Positions 8,367 through 21,182 of a DNA stretch of 55,763 nt are shown here, piece after piece (within the stretch, counting starts at the first letter, position 1; each line of letters starts with the position of its first letter). The notes beneath the pieces were generated by a model. It was not told the DNA's origin. It was given only the letters and a program-made list of their open reading frames with translations, and did no database searches. Location: contig PKWU01000002.1 in NCBI GenBank assembly GCA_003132145.1, forward strand, positions 1 to 55,763. The letters are read 5' to 3'. Source of the DNA: Granulicella sp. (GTDB taxonomy: Bacteria; Acidobacteriota; Terriglobia; Terriglobales; Acidobacteriaceae). The position numbers were made by a program, and so were the translations under genes.

Positions 8367-10115
8367 TTATGCGCGCAGCGATTGCGCGAGATCGGCATGA
8401 GCGATCTTGGTCTGCTCGCCGGTGGCGAATGTCTTGACTGTAAGGATACCGGATGCGAGTTCGTCTTCGCCGAGGATGACGATGTGGCGGGCGACGCGGT
8501 CGGCGGCCTCGAAGGATTTTTTGAGGCGGAAGGCGCCGTCGCCGACCTCGACGGAGAGACCGGAGCGGCGGAGTTCGCGGGCGAGAGCGAGAGCGGCGGC
8601 GTTGCGTTCGGCGCCGAGGGGGGCAATGTAGGCGTCGAGCTTCTGAACCCAGGTCTCAGAAGCGAGACCTGGGGCACCCGGTTCCGTACCCGTACCCGAT
8701 TTGTTGGATTCGGCTAGGGCCTGGAGGGTTAGGATGAGGCGGTCCTGGCCGATGGCGAAGCCGATGCCGGGGGCGCGCGGGCCGCCGAGCATCTCGGAGA
8801 GGCCGTCGTAGCGGCCGCCGCCGAGCAGGGCGTTCTGCGTGCCGAGGCCGCTGGCTGGATCGCCGGACGAGGGGACGGTGAACTCGAAGGTGGTGCGGGT
8901 GTAGTAGTCGAGGCCACGGACGAGGCGCGGGTTGACCGTGTAGGGAACGCCGCAGGCGTCGAGTGCGGCGCGGACTTGGGCGAAGTGGTCGCGCGAGGAG
9001 TCGTCGAGGTAGTCGGCAATTTTAGGAAGCCCGTCGATGAGGGCCTGGTCGTTGGGGTCCTTGGAGTCGAGGACGCGCAGGGGATTGGTCTCGGCGCGTC
9101 GCTGATTGTCCTCGCAGAGCTGGTGCTTGATGGGGGCTAGCGCTTCGCGGAGGGCGGCGACGTAGCGTGGCCGGTCGGTGGAAGAGCCGACGGAGTTGAG
9201 TTCGAGACGCCAGTTCTTTACGCCTAGCTCGTCGAGCAGAGTGGCGAGCATCTCGAGGACTTCGGCATCGCGCAGCGGGGATTCGGAGCCGGAGGTGACT
9301 GGGCCGAGGACCTCGACGCCGATCTGCCAGAACTGGCGGTAACGTCCCCTTTGCGGACGCTCTCTACGGAACTGTGGCCCGATGTAGAAGAGCTTCTGGA
9401 GCTGGCCCGTGTCACCGAGGTTGTGCTCGATGTAGGCGCGGACGACTCCGGCGGTGTTTTCGGGGCGGAGGGTGAGGGACTGGGCAGAATCGAAGAATTT
9501 ACCGGCAAGCGGTTCCACAAGCACATCCCTCTTGTCGACCCATGGGCCTAATTCGCCATCCATGGGGATTACGAGCCGTAATCGGACCGCGAACCGCTGT
9601 GTTTGGCTCTCCGGATCGGACTTGGCGAGTTCGCGGGCTTTCATCAAACGATCAATTGCATCGGCTGAGACGCCAGGGCGAAAACTAACCAACTCAACAT
9701 GGCCGGTTAATCCGTTCGCTGCTTGAACGCCGCGCCAAACTTGAAGCTGGATTCCCAACTCCTTCAATTTGGCCAAAAAGGGCGGATTGCCTTGAATATT
9801 CACGCGGCCAGCCTGAACGTAAGCCGGATTGTCAGATTGGTTCACCCTCACCCATTCGTCGATAATCCTTTTCTCACTGAATCGGTCGCCGTCGGACCAG
9901 GTGTACATCTCCTTGGAGACGATGTCGGTCTCTTCGCCGACGCCACGGGCGAAGAGCTGCGTGTCCTCGAAGATGGGGGTGCGAATCTCGCCGAAGCCGT
10001 AGCGGGAGAAGACCGAGCGGGCGATGGATTCGACGCGGTTCCAGAGGGCGGTCTCGGGCGGGAGGAGGTCGCGCGTGCCGCGGACAGCCTTGAGGGATTT
10101 GGATGGAGTGGGCAT
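8367..10115 (-). CDS. hisS: Histidine-tRNA ligase with an unusual in-frame insertion
   Basis: Class II synthetase for tRNA-His. Residues 10-75 hold the first catalytic segment (KAVRGTRDLLPPE, then EIRTPIFEDTQLFARGVG). Motif 2 is at 245-268 (FRRERPQRGRYRQFWQ), the HisA motif at 398-411 (LVRGLDYYTRTTF), motif 3 at 448-462 (APGIGFAIGQDRLIL), and a C-terminal anticodon domain runs from about 492. The length of 582 exceeds the usual 420-450. The excess is mainly a segment of about 134 residues (76-209) between MYTWSD and DSAQSLTLRPENTAG, where other HisRS have only a few residues; its DNA is lower in GC. A second extra stretch (about 469-491) is encoded by a REP-like palindrome. All catalytic motifs and the frame are intact, so the enzyme is probably functional. 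Confidence 0.93.
   Translation of the reverse strand: MPTPSKSLKAVRGTRDLLPPETALWNRVESIARSVFSRYGFGEIRTPIFEDTQLFARGVGEETDIVSKEMYTWSDGDRFSEKRIIDEWVRVNQSDNPAYVQAGRVNIQGNPPFLAKLKELGIQLQVWRGVQAANGLTGHVELVSFRPGVSADAIDRLMKARELAKSDPESQTQRFAVRLRLVIPMDGELGPWVDKRDVLVEPLAGKFFDSAQSLTLRPENTAGVVRAYIEHNLGDTGQLQKLFYIGPQFRRERPQRGRYRQFWQIGVEVLGPVTSGSESPLRDAEVLEMLATLLDELGVKNWRLELNSVGSSTDRPRYVAALREALAPIKHQLCEDNQRRAETNPLRVLDSKDPNDQALIDGLPKIADYLDDSSRDHFAQVRAALDACGVPYTVNPRLVRGLDYYTRTTFEFTVPSSGDPASGLGTQNALLGGGRYDGLSEMLGGPRAPGIGFAIGQDRLILTLQALAESNKSGTGTEPGAPGLASETWVQKLDAYIAPLGAERNAAALALARELRRSGLSVEVGDGAFRLKKSFEAADRVARHIVILGEDELASGILTVKTFATGEQTKIAHADLAQSLRA
8648..8680. repeat. REP-like palindrome inside hisS
   Basis: A perfect 10-bp inverted repeat (CCCAGGTCTC, AGAAGC, GAGACCTGGG) is followed by GCACCCG. 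The same type of unit occurs outside genes at 46564 (sharing ACCCAGGTCTCAGAAGCGA), and a related one lies at 55693-55722. Here it lies in frame in the linker between the HisRS catalytic and anticodon domains and adds residues such as GAPGLASETW. Confidence 0.8.
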
Positions 10116-10160
10116 GGACTTCCAGTGTAACGAATGGCGGGGGTGGGGTGACAGCTATAT
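9990..10160 (-). repeat. Direct repeat copy A: 5' end and upstream of hisS
   Basis: About 171 bases containing the first 42 hisS codons and about 45 bases upstream. They match 10931-11101 at a constant offset of 941, with about 90% identity by eye. This is the copy that belongs to the intact hisS. Confidence 0.9.
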
Positions 10161-10220
10161 GAGCATCTCCGGTGCTAAGATTCTTATGTTTCCCGTTGGT
10201 CTGTAGCGGAGGTTACCAGA

Positions 10221-10943
10221 GTGAGACGTTCTCTTCTGTTTTTCTTCTTCGTCGCGCTGCTCAACGTCTCTGCTTTTGCCGCGAAGGATGATAACGACTT
10301 TCCGCTCGTTATCCACGTCACGGCAGTTCATATGGAACAGGGACAATCTGGCGTATCTGGAAGCGGCAGCACGGATAGCAATGGGAATTACTCTAGCTCT
10401 GTCAGTGGTGGCGGATCGTACACATGGAAGCTATACACATCACACATTGATGGCGACAATAACACCTACGCTCTGAGTACTCCTCGTTCGCATCCCAGGG
10501 GCGGCGAGGCAGTCGCCGCAGCCACGGTCATTGGCACGATGGGCTGGGGCGCATTGTTTGCATCCGCTCGGAATTCTGAACTGACTATCGGTGATTATCG
10601 AGGACACTGGAACAAAAACGGAACACTGGAAATTCAGCTTCATGATCCTAAAGGCAAGCTCATCCATCAGACATTTACTGTTCAATCCGAGGATATGACA
10701 CCTCCGCCTCCCGCTACACCTCCTGCCGGAACGATGTCCAACCTCACTGTTGAGTCTAATGTTAAGGGTGCGGACATCGAGGTAGACGGGGCTTTCGTGG
10801 GGAACACGCCCTCAACTGTCGCGGTAACACAGGGACAGCACACTATTACTGTCAAAATGAAGGGCTACACCGACTGGAGCCGTGCAATGAGCGTCGCGGG
10901 GAGCGGTGTGCATTTGAATGCGGAATTGGAGCCGAAGCCGTAG
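10221..10943 (+). CDS. Secreted PEGA-domain protein
   Basis: 240 residues from a GTG at 10221 with ribosome site GGAGG 8 bases before it. A signal peptide (RRSLLFFFFVALLNVSAFA) is followed by a Ser/Gly-rich beta region (residues 45-75). A Pro-rich hinge (TPPPPATPPAG) leads into a C-terminal PEGA-type domain: NLTVESNVKGADIEVDGAFV, then GNTPSTVAVTQGQHTITV. PEGA domains occur in surface proteins and often pack onto S-layer or envelope partners. The gene is lower in GC than its surroundings. Its last codons and stop (EPKP, then TAG) come from the duplicated hisS sequence, so the 3' end was created or replaced by the insertion junction. Confidence 0.75.
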   Translation: MRRSLLFFFFVALLNVSAFAAKDDNDFPLVIHVTAVHMEQGQSGVSGSGSTDSNGNYSSSVSGGGSYTWKLYTSHIDGDNNTYALSTPRSHPRGGEAVAAATVIGTMGWGALFASARNSELTIGDYRGHWNKNGTLEIQLHDPKGKLIHQTFTVQSEDMTPPPPATPPAGTMSNLTVESNVKGADIEVDGAFVGNTPSTVAVTQGQHTITVKMKGYTDWSRAMSVAGSGVHLNAELEPKP

Positions 10944-11056
10944 CGGGAGAAGACCGAGCGGGCGATGGATTCGACGCGGTTCCAGAGCGCGGTGTCGGGC
11001 GGGAGGAGGTCGCGGGTTCCGCGGACAGCCTTCAGGGGATTGGACGGAGTGGGCAT
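10931..11056 (-). pseudogene. hisS 5' fragment (second copy, 42 codons)
   Basis: From ATG 11056 the frame reads MPTPSNPLKAVRGTRDLLPP and continues to YGFG. It differs from the intact HisRS start at three of 42 residues (N6, P7, D21). It then runs straight into the 3' end of the PEGA gene on the other strand. It keeps the upstream sequence TTCCAGTGTAGCGAATGG in common with copy A (TTCCAGTGTAACGAATGG). It is a truncated duplicate without function as a synthetase. It may still hold the original hisS promoter region to its right. Confidence 0.85.
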
Positions 11057-11101
11057 GGACTTCCAGTGTAGCGAATGGAGGGGGTGGGATGACAGCCATA
11101 T
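10931..11101 (-). repeat. Direct repeat copy B: 5' end and upstream of hisS
   Basis: Matches 9990-10160 base for base at an offset of 941, with scattered substitutions and no obvious gaps. The homology ends at GACAGC-C/T-ATAT on the right and at GCCGAAGCCGTAG on the left. The two copies bracket the PEGA gene. Confidence 0.9.
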
Positions 11102-11545
11102 ATAGGCCAGGCTTTCAGCCCTTTGGGGATTGGGCCTCTGAACATGGGGCTTCGCCCCATGCTGGTATAGTCCGCGCCGTTGGCGCTGATACGAAGATGC
11201 CGGTTCAAGCTGGATCGATACCGTACGGTCAATACAAATTACGCTACTACCTGCGGGCCATTGAGATTGACCCATGTGGCGGAGCGGGATACACTTGTTA
11301 AGTTTGGCAGGTTTGGCGAATGCATCCGGTGTTCCGGTTGCAGGGCCGAAAGGTTTCGGACGCGGCGGACGGTTGCTTCGGGAATTGCGGAGGTTTCGCA
11401 TTTCTCAAGAACCGCGGCGATTCCGGGACTGGCTGGACACGGTTTTTGGGACAGTCGGAAGGACTTGCTCCTCTGGTTGAATCCACAGGCAATAAATTCA
11501 TGAAGGGTGCGGGCGACGGAATGCCGCGCACACAAGGGTTTCGTT
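11102..11545. other. Intergenic region before rplU, with a hairpin repeat
   Basis: No credible gene. At 11143-11161 a perfect 8-bp hairpin (CATGGGGC, TTC, GCCCCATG) follows GGCTTTCAGCCCTTTGGGG, a typical dispersed repeat of this group. The remainder presumably carries the rplU-rpmA promoter and a leader of up to 250 bases, but I could not fix a promoter by eye. Overlapping short ORFs in several frames show no protein-like sequence. Confidence 0.5.
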
Positions 11546-11884
11546 ATGTATGCAGTGATTCGTACCGGCGGCAAGCAGTACCTGGTCTCTCCGGGTGAGA
11601 AGTTCAAGATCGAGCGCACGGCGCACGAGAACGGCGCGATCGAGTTTGCCGATGTGCTGGCGGTGAGTAGCGAAGACGGCAAGTTCGAGGCGGATCTGAC
11701 GGGCGCGAAGGTGACCGGCACGGTGTTGGGCGAAGGACGCTACGACAAGATCCTGGTGTTCAAGCTGAAGCGCAAGAAGCAGTACAAGAAGATGCAGGGA
11801 CACCGGCAGGGCTTCGTCGAGGTTGCGATCAACGAGATTGTGGTGAACGGGAAGAGCTACAAGGCCGAGGCGGCCGCGAAGTAA
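11546..11884 (+). CDS. rplU: 50S ribosomal protein L21
   Basis: 112 residues beginning [20 protein letters not shown], the standard L21 start. The frame is open further upstream to 11507, but conservation begins at 11546. The central [16 protein letters not shown] and the basic C-terminal [16 protein letters not shown] are characteristic of rRNA-binding L21. It lies 46 bases ahead of rpmA, the conserved L21-L27 pair. The C-terminal tail [13 protein letters not shown] is slightly longer than in short L21 proteins. Confidence 0.97.
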   Translation: MYAVIRTGGKQYLVSPGEKFKIERTAHENGAIEFADVLAVSSEDGKFEADLTGAKVTGTVLGEGRYDKILVFKLKRKKQYKKMQGHRQGFVEVAINEIVVNGKSYKAEAAAK

Positions 11885-11930
11885 TTTCAAAACCGCAGCG
11901 GCCCGAGGGCCGCGCGAAAGAGGCGACGGA

Positions 11931-12206
11931 ATGGCACATAAAAAAGGATTAGGTTCATCCAAAAACGGGCGCGACTCCAATGCGCAACGGCTGGGCGTGA
12001 AGGTCTTCGGCGGACAGGCGATCCTGGGCGGCGGGATCATCGTGCGCCAGCGGGGGACACCGCTGAAGGCGGGCGCGAACGTGGGGCGGGGCAAGGACGA
12101 CACGCTGTTTGCCAAGACCTCTGGCGTGGTGCGCTTCCAGGACCGCGGGCAGCACGGGCGGTTTGTGCTGGTCGATCCGGCGGAAGTAACCTCCGTTTCG
12201 GCGTAA
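11931..12206 (+). CDS. rpmA: 50S ribosomal protein L27
   Basis: 91 residues starting [17 protein letters not shown], with the full L27 signature [20 protein letters not shown]. It starts directly with the mature A-H-K-K sequence, so there is no Firmicutes-type N-terminal extension to be cleaved. The ribosome site GAGGCGACGGA lies upstream. It is the second gene of the rplU-rpmA operon and is followed by a terminator. Confidence 0.97.
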   Translation: MAHKKGLGSSKNGRDSNAQRLGVKVFGGQAILGGGIIVRQRGTPLKAGANVGRGKDDTLFAKTSGVVRFQDRGQHGRFVLVDPAEVTSVSA

Positions 12207-12251
12207 AAGCTGCGCAGGTTTGCAGGCCGATTCAAACGAATGTCAGCGAAG

Positions 12252-12273
12252 GCCCCGATTCGTCGGGGCTTTT
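12252..12273 (+). terminator. Rho-independent terminator after rpmA
   Basis: A 7-bp GC-rich stem (GCCCCGA, loop TTCG, TCGGGGC) is followed by TTTTCTGCTTT. It lies 46 bases after the rpmA stop. Confidence 0.85.
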
Positions 12274-12333
12274 CTGCTTTAAGGACGGGGCTGCAGAGTG
12301 GCTCGCGGCGCAGAGCAGCTTGCGGCGCGGGGA

Positions 12334-12801
12334 TTAGATTGCAATGGAAACATCCGTGGCGGGGAGCTCCGGCTGTGGCGGCTGGCGACGTGCTTCAGCA
12401 GCGACGGCGGCGGGCGCGCTGGAATTGGCCGCAGCAAAATCGGAAGCGGCGGTTTCCGGTGCGCTGGCGGTCTCGGCTGCGGTGGGTGAGGCGCTCATCT
12501 TGTTCTTGTAGCATTGGCGGCAGAGCATGGGCCGGCCCTGCGTGGGCTTGAAGGGTACCGTGGTCTCGATGCCGCACTCCGAGCACTCGGTACGCGTCTC
12601 GGTGCGCGAGATGCCGGCCGCTGCCGGGCCACTACCGGCGGTCGCGTTCGCACCCTGCGCTCCACGCCGGGACTTGCAGGGCTTACAACGTTTGGGGTCG
12701 TTCTTGAACTGCTTGTCCAGGAAGAAGAGCTGTTCGCCGGCGGTGAAGATGAACTCGCCGCCGCAATCGGTGCAGATTAAGATCCGGTCCACAAAGCCCA
12801 T
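12334..12801 (-). CDS. Zinc-ribbon protein of the CxxC-x17-CxxC type
   Basis: 155 residues. The first zinc ribbon is CTDCGGEFIF with C10, C13, C39 and C42 (RCKPCKSRR). A second has C73, C76, C94 and C97, with exactly 17 residues between the pairs, which is the spacing that names this family. The last 55 residues are Ala/Pro/Ser-rich and probably disordered. Proteins of this type are common in Acidobacteria and Chloroflexi, but their function is not established. A nucleic-acid or ribosome-related role is only suggested by the ribosomal neighbours (rpmA, rpsU). The start is supported by GGAG seven bases before ATG. Confidence 0.75.
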   Translation of the reverse strand: MGFVDRILICTDCGGEFIFTAGEQLFFLDKQFKNDPKRCKPCKSRRGAQGANATAGSGPAAAGISRTETRTECSECGIETTVPFKPTQGRPMLCRQCYKNKMSASPTAAETASAPETAASDFAAANSSAPAAVAAEARRQPPQPELPATDVSIAI

Positions 12802-13041
12802 ACCGTTTCTCCGGTCGTACAGATTTCGTACAGGTCGAACTGATTTCGTTGAGATAGAGATGTTTTTGCGCGGCTCCGCGATTCGCGGATTGGGCGGTGG
12901 GGAAGGCTTTTATTTTGTGGTTCGGGGGGAGCGGCCGAGTGCGGTTAATGACGGAGGCCGCCTGCTCCGGGTGGGAGCGGGCGGCCAGCCATGGTTTCCA
13001 GAAACCGGGGTTTCGAGGAATTTGGGTTTAGTGGAGCAGGG

Positions 13042-13239
13042 TTAGTCCTGTTCCTTGCGTATCTTCTTACGGTTGCGCTTGCGGGCAAGCGCTTCCTTGA
13101 CGCGCTTCTTCTCGCCGGGCTTCAGATAGAAGGAGTGACGCTTCACTTCCTTGATGATGTCTTCAGTCTGGACCTTGCGCTTGAAGCGGCGCAGTGCGTT
13201 TTCGAGCGGCTCGCCTTCCTGCACACGAATCTCTGCCAA
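13042..13239 (-). CDS. rpsU: 30S ribosomal protein S21
   Basis: 65 residues: MAEIRVQEGEPLENALRRFK at the start, then KRHSFYLKPGEKKRVKEAL and a basic tail (RKRNRKKIRKEQD). This is the complete S21, which sits near the anti-Shine-Dalgarno end of 16S rRNA and assists initiation. It stands alone, without dnaG or rpoD. The 250 bases upstream (13240-13487) hold a weak copy of the dispersed repeat near 13361-13410 and nothing else recognisable. Confidence 0.96.
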   Translation of the reverse strand: MAEIRVQEGEPLENALRRFKRKVQTEDIIKEVKRHSFYLKPGEKKRVKEALARKRNRKKIRKEQD

Positions 13240-13487
13240 GGGCTATACACCTCCAAATCGTCCCAGGTGGGCAGCTTTCAGAATACCGCATATGGAGCGG
13301 CGCGCGGGGGATTTCTGCCTGGGATTGATGTATTTCAGCCTGGAGATCACATGCAACAACGAAATACGGAGACTCTGCCCATAGGCCGCGCTCGAGGCCT
13401 AATGACGGAGTGTTGCAAACACGGAGGATAGAAGACAGGCGCGGGCGGGTGAAGAAAAAACATGCGGGCGCGTGAAATAATTCAGCA

Positions 13488-14003
13488 ATGATTCGTGCGT
13501 ATCAGGGAAGGCTGCCGGTGGTGCCCGCGACGTGCTATGTGGACCTGTCCGCGCAGGTGATTGGCGACGTGGAGCTGGGCGAAAACGCCAGCGTATGGAT
13601 GAACGCGGTGCTGCGCGGGGACGTGAACGCGATCCGCGTGGGCGCGAACAGCAATGTGCAGGACTGCGCGGTGCTGCACGGGATGCGCGAGAAGTACCCC
13701 GTGATCGTCGGCGACTGGGTGACGATCGGACACAACGCGACGGTGCATGGATGCGTGGTGGAGGACGCGGTGCTGATCGGGATGGGGGCGACCATCCTGA
13801 ACGATGCGCGGATCGGCGAGGGGTCGATCATTGCGGCGGGCGCGGTGATTGTGGAGCACACGGTGATTCCGCCCAACTCGCTGGTGGCGGGAGTTCCGGG
13901 CAAGGTGCGGCGAACGCTGGGCGAGGAGGACAGGAAGTTGATCCTGAAGTACGCGCAGGACTATATCGACTACGTTGCGATTTATTTGCATGAGACGGAG
14001 TAG
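13488..14003 (+). CDS. Gamma-class carbonic anhydrase-like hexapeptide protein
   Basis: 171 residues of left-handed beta-helix repeats, e.g. GDVELGENASVWMNAVLRGD, of the YrdA/CaiE/PaaY group. The three zinc-binding histidines of gamma carbonic anhydrases are present: H64 (AVLHG), H82 and H87 (IGHNATVHGC). A C-terminal helix (DRKLILKYAQDYIDYVAIYL) packs on the trimer in homologues. The likely reaction is hydration of CO2, but many members have no measured activity. It stands alone ahead of gltB. Confidence 0.88.
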   Translation: MIRAYQGRLPVVPATCYVDLSAQVIGDVELGENASVWMNAVLRGDVNAIRVGANSNVQDCAVLHGMREKYPVIVGDWVTIGHNATVHGCVVEDAVLIGMGATILNDARIGEGSIIAAGAVIVEHTVIPPNSLVAGVPGKVRRTLGEEDRKLILKYAQDYIDYVAIYLHETE

Positions 14004-14280
14004 AAGAGATGCGACCGCGGAGGTTTTTTCTTCGTCTAACTAAATGAAGGTGTGAGTTTTGCAGCGGATTGATTTCGCGCGTCGTCTGCAAAAGGTGCAT
14101 TGGGGCGCGGTTTCGCTGTATATTAAGAGACCTAGCGTGCTCATCTCTGTTACTTGCTCTGTGGGGTCTGCTTCGGCGGACGTGTCGATTGAAACCCGAA
14201 CTGGTTTTCCGGCGTAGAGATCGCGGGGTCGCAGTGTCTGTTTCGGTTGGGGAACGAATTCCAGCACCCGGAAGGTTGCC

Positions 14281-18880
<4,600 letters not shown>

Positions 18881-18888
<8 letters not shown>

Positions 18889-20326
18889 GGTCACGGGTTT
18901 TCTTGAGATCGATCGCGAACAGCCAACGCGGCGCAAGGTTGAGGATCGACTACAGGACTGGTTTGAGATCTACCAGCCCTTCGGCGAGGCGAAGCAGCGC
19001 GAGCAGGGAGCGCGCTGCATGGACTGCGGCGTTCCCTTCTGCCATACCGGATGTCCGCTGAACAACCTGATCCCGGACTGGAACGACCTGGTGTACAACG
19101 GGCGCTGGGCGAGCGCGATCCGGCGGCTGCACGCGACCAACAACTTTCCGGAGTTTACGGGGCGCATCTGTCCGGCGCCCTGCGAGGCGGCGTGTGTGCT
19201 GGCGATCACCGAGCCGGCCGTCTCCATCAAGCTGATCGAGCGCGGCATTGTGGATCGCGCGTGGGACGAGGGATGGATCCAGCCCGAGCCTCCCGAACAG
19301 GACACCGGACGCCGCGTTGCGGTGGTGGGAAGCGGCCCGGCGGGACTGGCCGCGGCGCAGCAGTTGCGCAGGGCGGGACATGCGGTGACGGTGTATGAGA
19401 AGAGCGACCGCATCGGCGGGCTGATGCGCTATGGGATTCCCAGCTTCAAGCTGGAAAAACACATTCTCGACCGGCGCATCGAGCAGATACGCGAGGAGGG
19501 CGTGACGTTTGTGCCCAACGCGCATGTGGGGGTCAATGTCGATGTGCAGACGCTGCGCGACGAGTACGACGTAATCCTGCTGGCGGGCGGAAGCGAGCGG
19601 CCGCGCGACCTGGCGATCCCGGGCCGCGAGCTGAAGGGGATCCATTTTGCGATGGAGTTCCTGCCGCAGCAGAACCGGCGCTGCGAGGGCGACACGCTGG
19701 ACGCTTCGCTGGACATCCACGCCGAGGGCAAGCGGGTGGTGATCCTGGGCGGAGGCGACACGGGTGCGGACTGCCTGGGCACCAGCCTGCGCCAGCACGC
19801 CAGGAGCGTACACCAGTTCGAGATCATGCCCAAGCCTCCGGAGACGCGCGCGGAGGCGACCCCGTGGCCGATGTGGCCGCTACAGTTGCGCACCGAGAGC
19901 AGCCACGAAGAGGGCGGAATCCGCGACTGGGGCATCAACAGCGTAAAGTTCACCGGCAACGCCGAGGGCCGCATCACGCATCTGCACGCGGTGCGCGTGG
20001 GTCCGCCGCCGAGTTTCACGGCGGTTGCGGGCTCGGAGTTCACGCTGGAGGCCGATCTGGTGCTGCTTGCCCTGGGCTTCCTGGGGCCGGTGCGCTCCGG
20101 GATGATCGAGCAGTTGGGGCTGAAGCTGGATGCTCGCGGCAACGTGGCCACGGATGAGAGCTATGCAACCTCGGTGGAGGGCGTGTTCGCGGCGGGCGAC
20201 ATGCGACGTGGCCAGTCGCTGGTGGTGTGGGCGATTGCGGAGGGCCGCAAGGCAGCCGCGTCCATCGACCGCTACCTGGCCGCAAAGCCCGAATCGCTGA
20301 CTATGGGACAAAGCGTGCTGGTGTAA
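18881..20326 (+). CDS. gltD: Glutamate synthase small (beta) subunit
   Basis: 481 residues. Passes electrons from NADPH through FAD and Fe-S centres to GltB. The N-terminal 4Fe-4S cysteines are C46, C49, C54 and C58 ([13 protein letters not shown]), then C97, C101 and C105 (CPAPCEAAC). The FAD motif is GSGPAG (150-155) and the NADPH motif GGGDTG (290-295). The start overlaps the end of gltB, consistent with translational coupling and equal subunit supply. The pair is the whole operon as seen here; no glnA, glnB or amtB is adjacent. Confidence 0.97.
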
Positions 20327-20492
20327 ACACTCCGGGCGGCCCACTCACCTTCGCTCACGGTCACGCGCTCCATCGCGTGGCCGTTTCGCTTTGGGGCAAG
20401 AGGCAATGCCGCGGGAACCCGTGGCAGGGCGGTTGCGTATCATGTTGCGTGGAAGACTATGCACGCGGAATGGGACCGGGCGGAGGCACAAG

Positions 20493-21116
20493 ATGCGGAC
20501 GAAGCAGGGACTGAGGATTGCGGGAGTGGCGGCGGCAGGGCTGGCGGCACTGCTGCTGGCGGGCTGTCGCGTGGAGTCGGACAAGCATGGCGACAGCGAC
20601 AACGTGAAGATTTCGACGCCCTTCGGCGGGATGCAGGTGAAGACCAACGACGCGGTTGTGGTGGAGGGCCTCGGACTTCCGACGTATCCCGGGGCGCAAC
20701 TGCTGAAGAAGGACAAGGACGACGGCGCGGCGGACGTGAATATGAACTTCGGCAGCTTCCAACTGCGGGTGAAGGCGGTGAGCTACCGCACGGGCGACTC
20801 GCCGGAGAAGGTGGAGGCGTTCTATCGCGCGGGTCTGAGGCGGTTTGGCGACGTTATCGCGTGCCGCGACAACCGCGTCGTGGGATCGCCGGCCAGGACG
20901 CAGGAGGGGTTGACCTGCGACAACAACAATGGGAACCACTACTCGGTGGACGACAAGCCGGACAAGGGCGCGCTGGAGCTGAAGGCGGGGTCGCAGCAGC
21001 ACCAGCACATTGTGGAGATCGAAGCCCAGGGCAGCGGGACGAAGATTGGGCTGGTGGCGCTGGACCTGCCGGGCGACGCGACATCGCAGAGCGGGGACGA
21101 GCAGGACCGGCAGTAG
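20493..21116 (+). CDS. Lipoprotein of unknown function
   Basis: 207 residues from the ATG at 20493, which has GGAGG seven bases upstream. A lipoprotein signal (RIAGVAAAGLAALLLAGC) has its lipobox at LLAG-C25. The mature domain contains LGLPTYPGAQLLKKDKDDGA and DSPEKVEAFYRAGLRRFGDV. This pattern, a polar domain followed by a residue-by-residue difference of paired strands, is seen in many acidobacterial envelope lipoproteins of unknown role. The frame is open upstream but with no protein-like sequence. It follows gltD by 166 bases that contain no clear terminator. Confidence 0.7.
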   Translation: MRTKQGLRIAGVAAAGLAALLLAGCRVESDKHGDSDNVKISTPFGGMQVKTNDAVVVEGLGLPTYPGAQLLKKDKDDGAADVNMNFGSFQLRVKAVSYRTGDSPEKVEAFYRAGLRRFGDVIACRDNRVVGSPARTQEGLTCDNNNGNHYSVDDKPDKGALELKAGSQQHQHIVEIEAQGSGTKIGLVALDLPGDATSQSGDEQDRQ

Positions 21117-21182
21117 GGGGTTGTGCTTGCACTCAGCCTCGTCGGCTTGCGGAGGGGTGTGGGGTGGGGTAGCTTCGTAGAT

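Noticed and set aside
9489-9890. Frameshift or intervening sequence splitting hisS
   Set aside because: The frame is open throughout and resumes exactly at SLTLRPEN, and there are no intron or intein motifs, so it is a coded insertion.
11102-11545. tRNA or other stable RNA gene before rplU
   Set aside because: No cloverleaf or T-loop sequence found; only a REP-type hairpin is evident.
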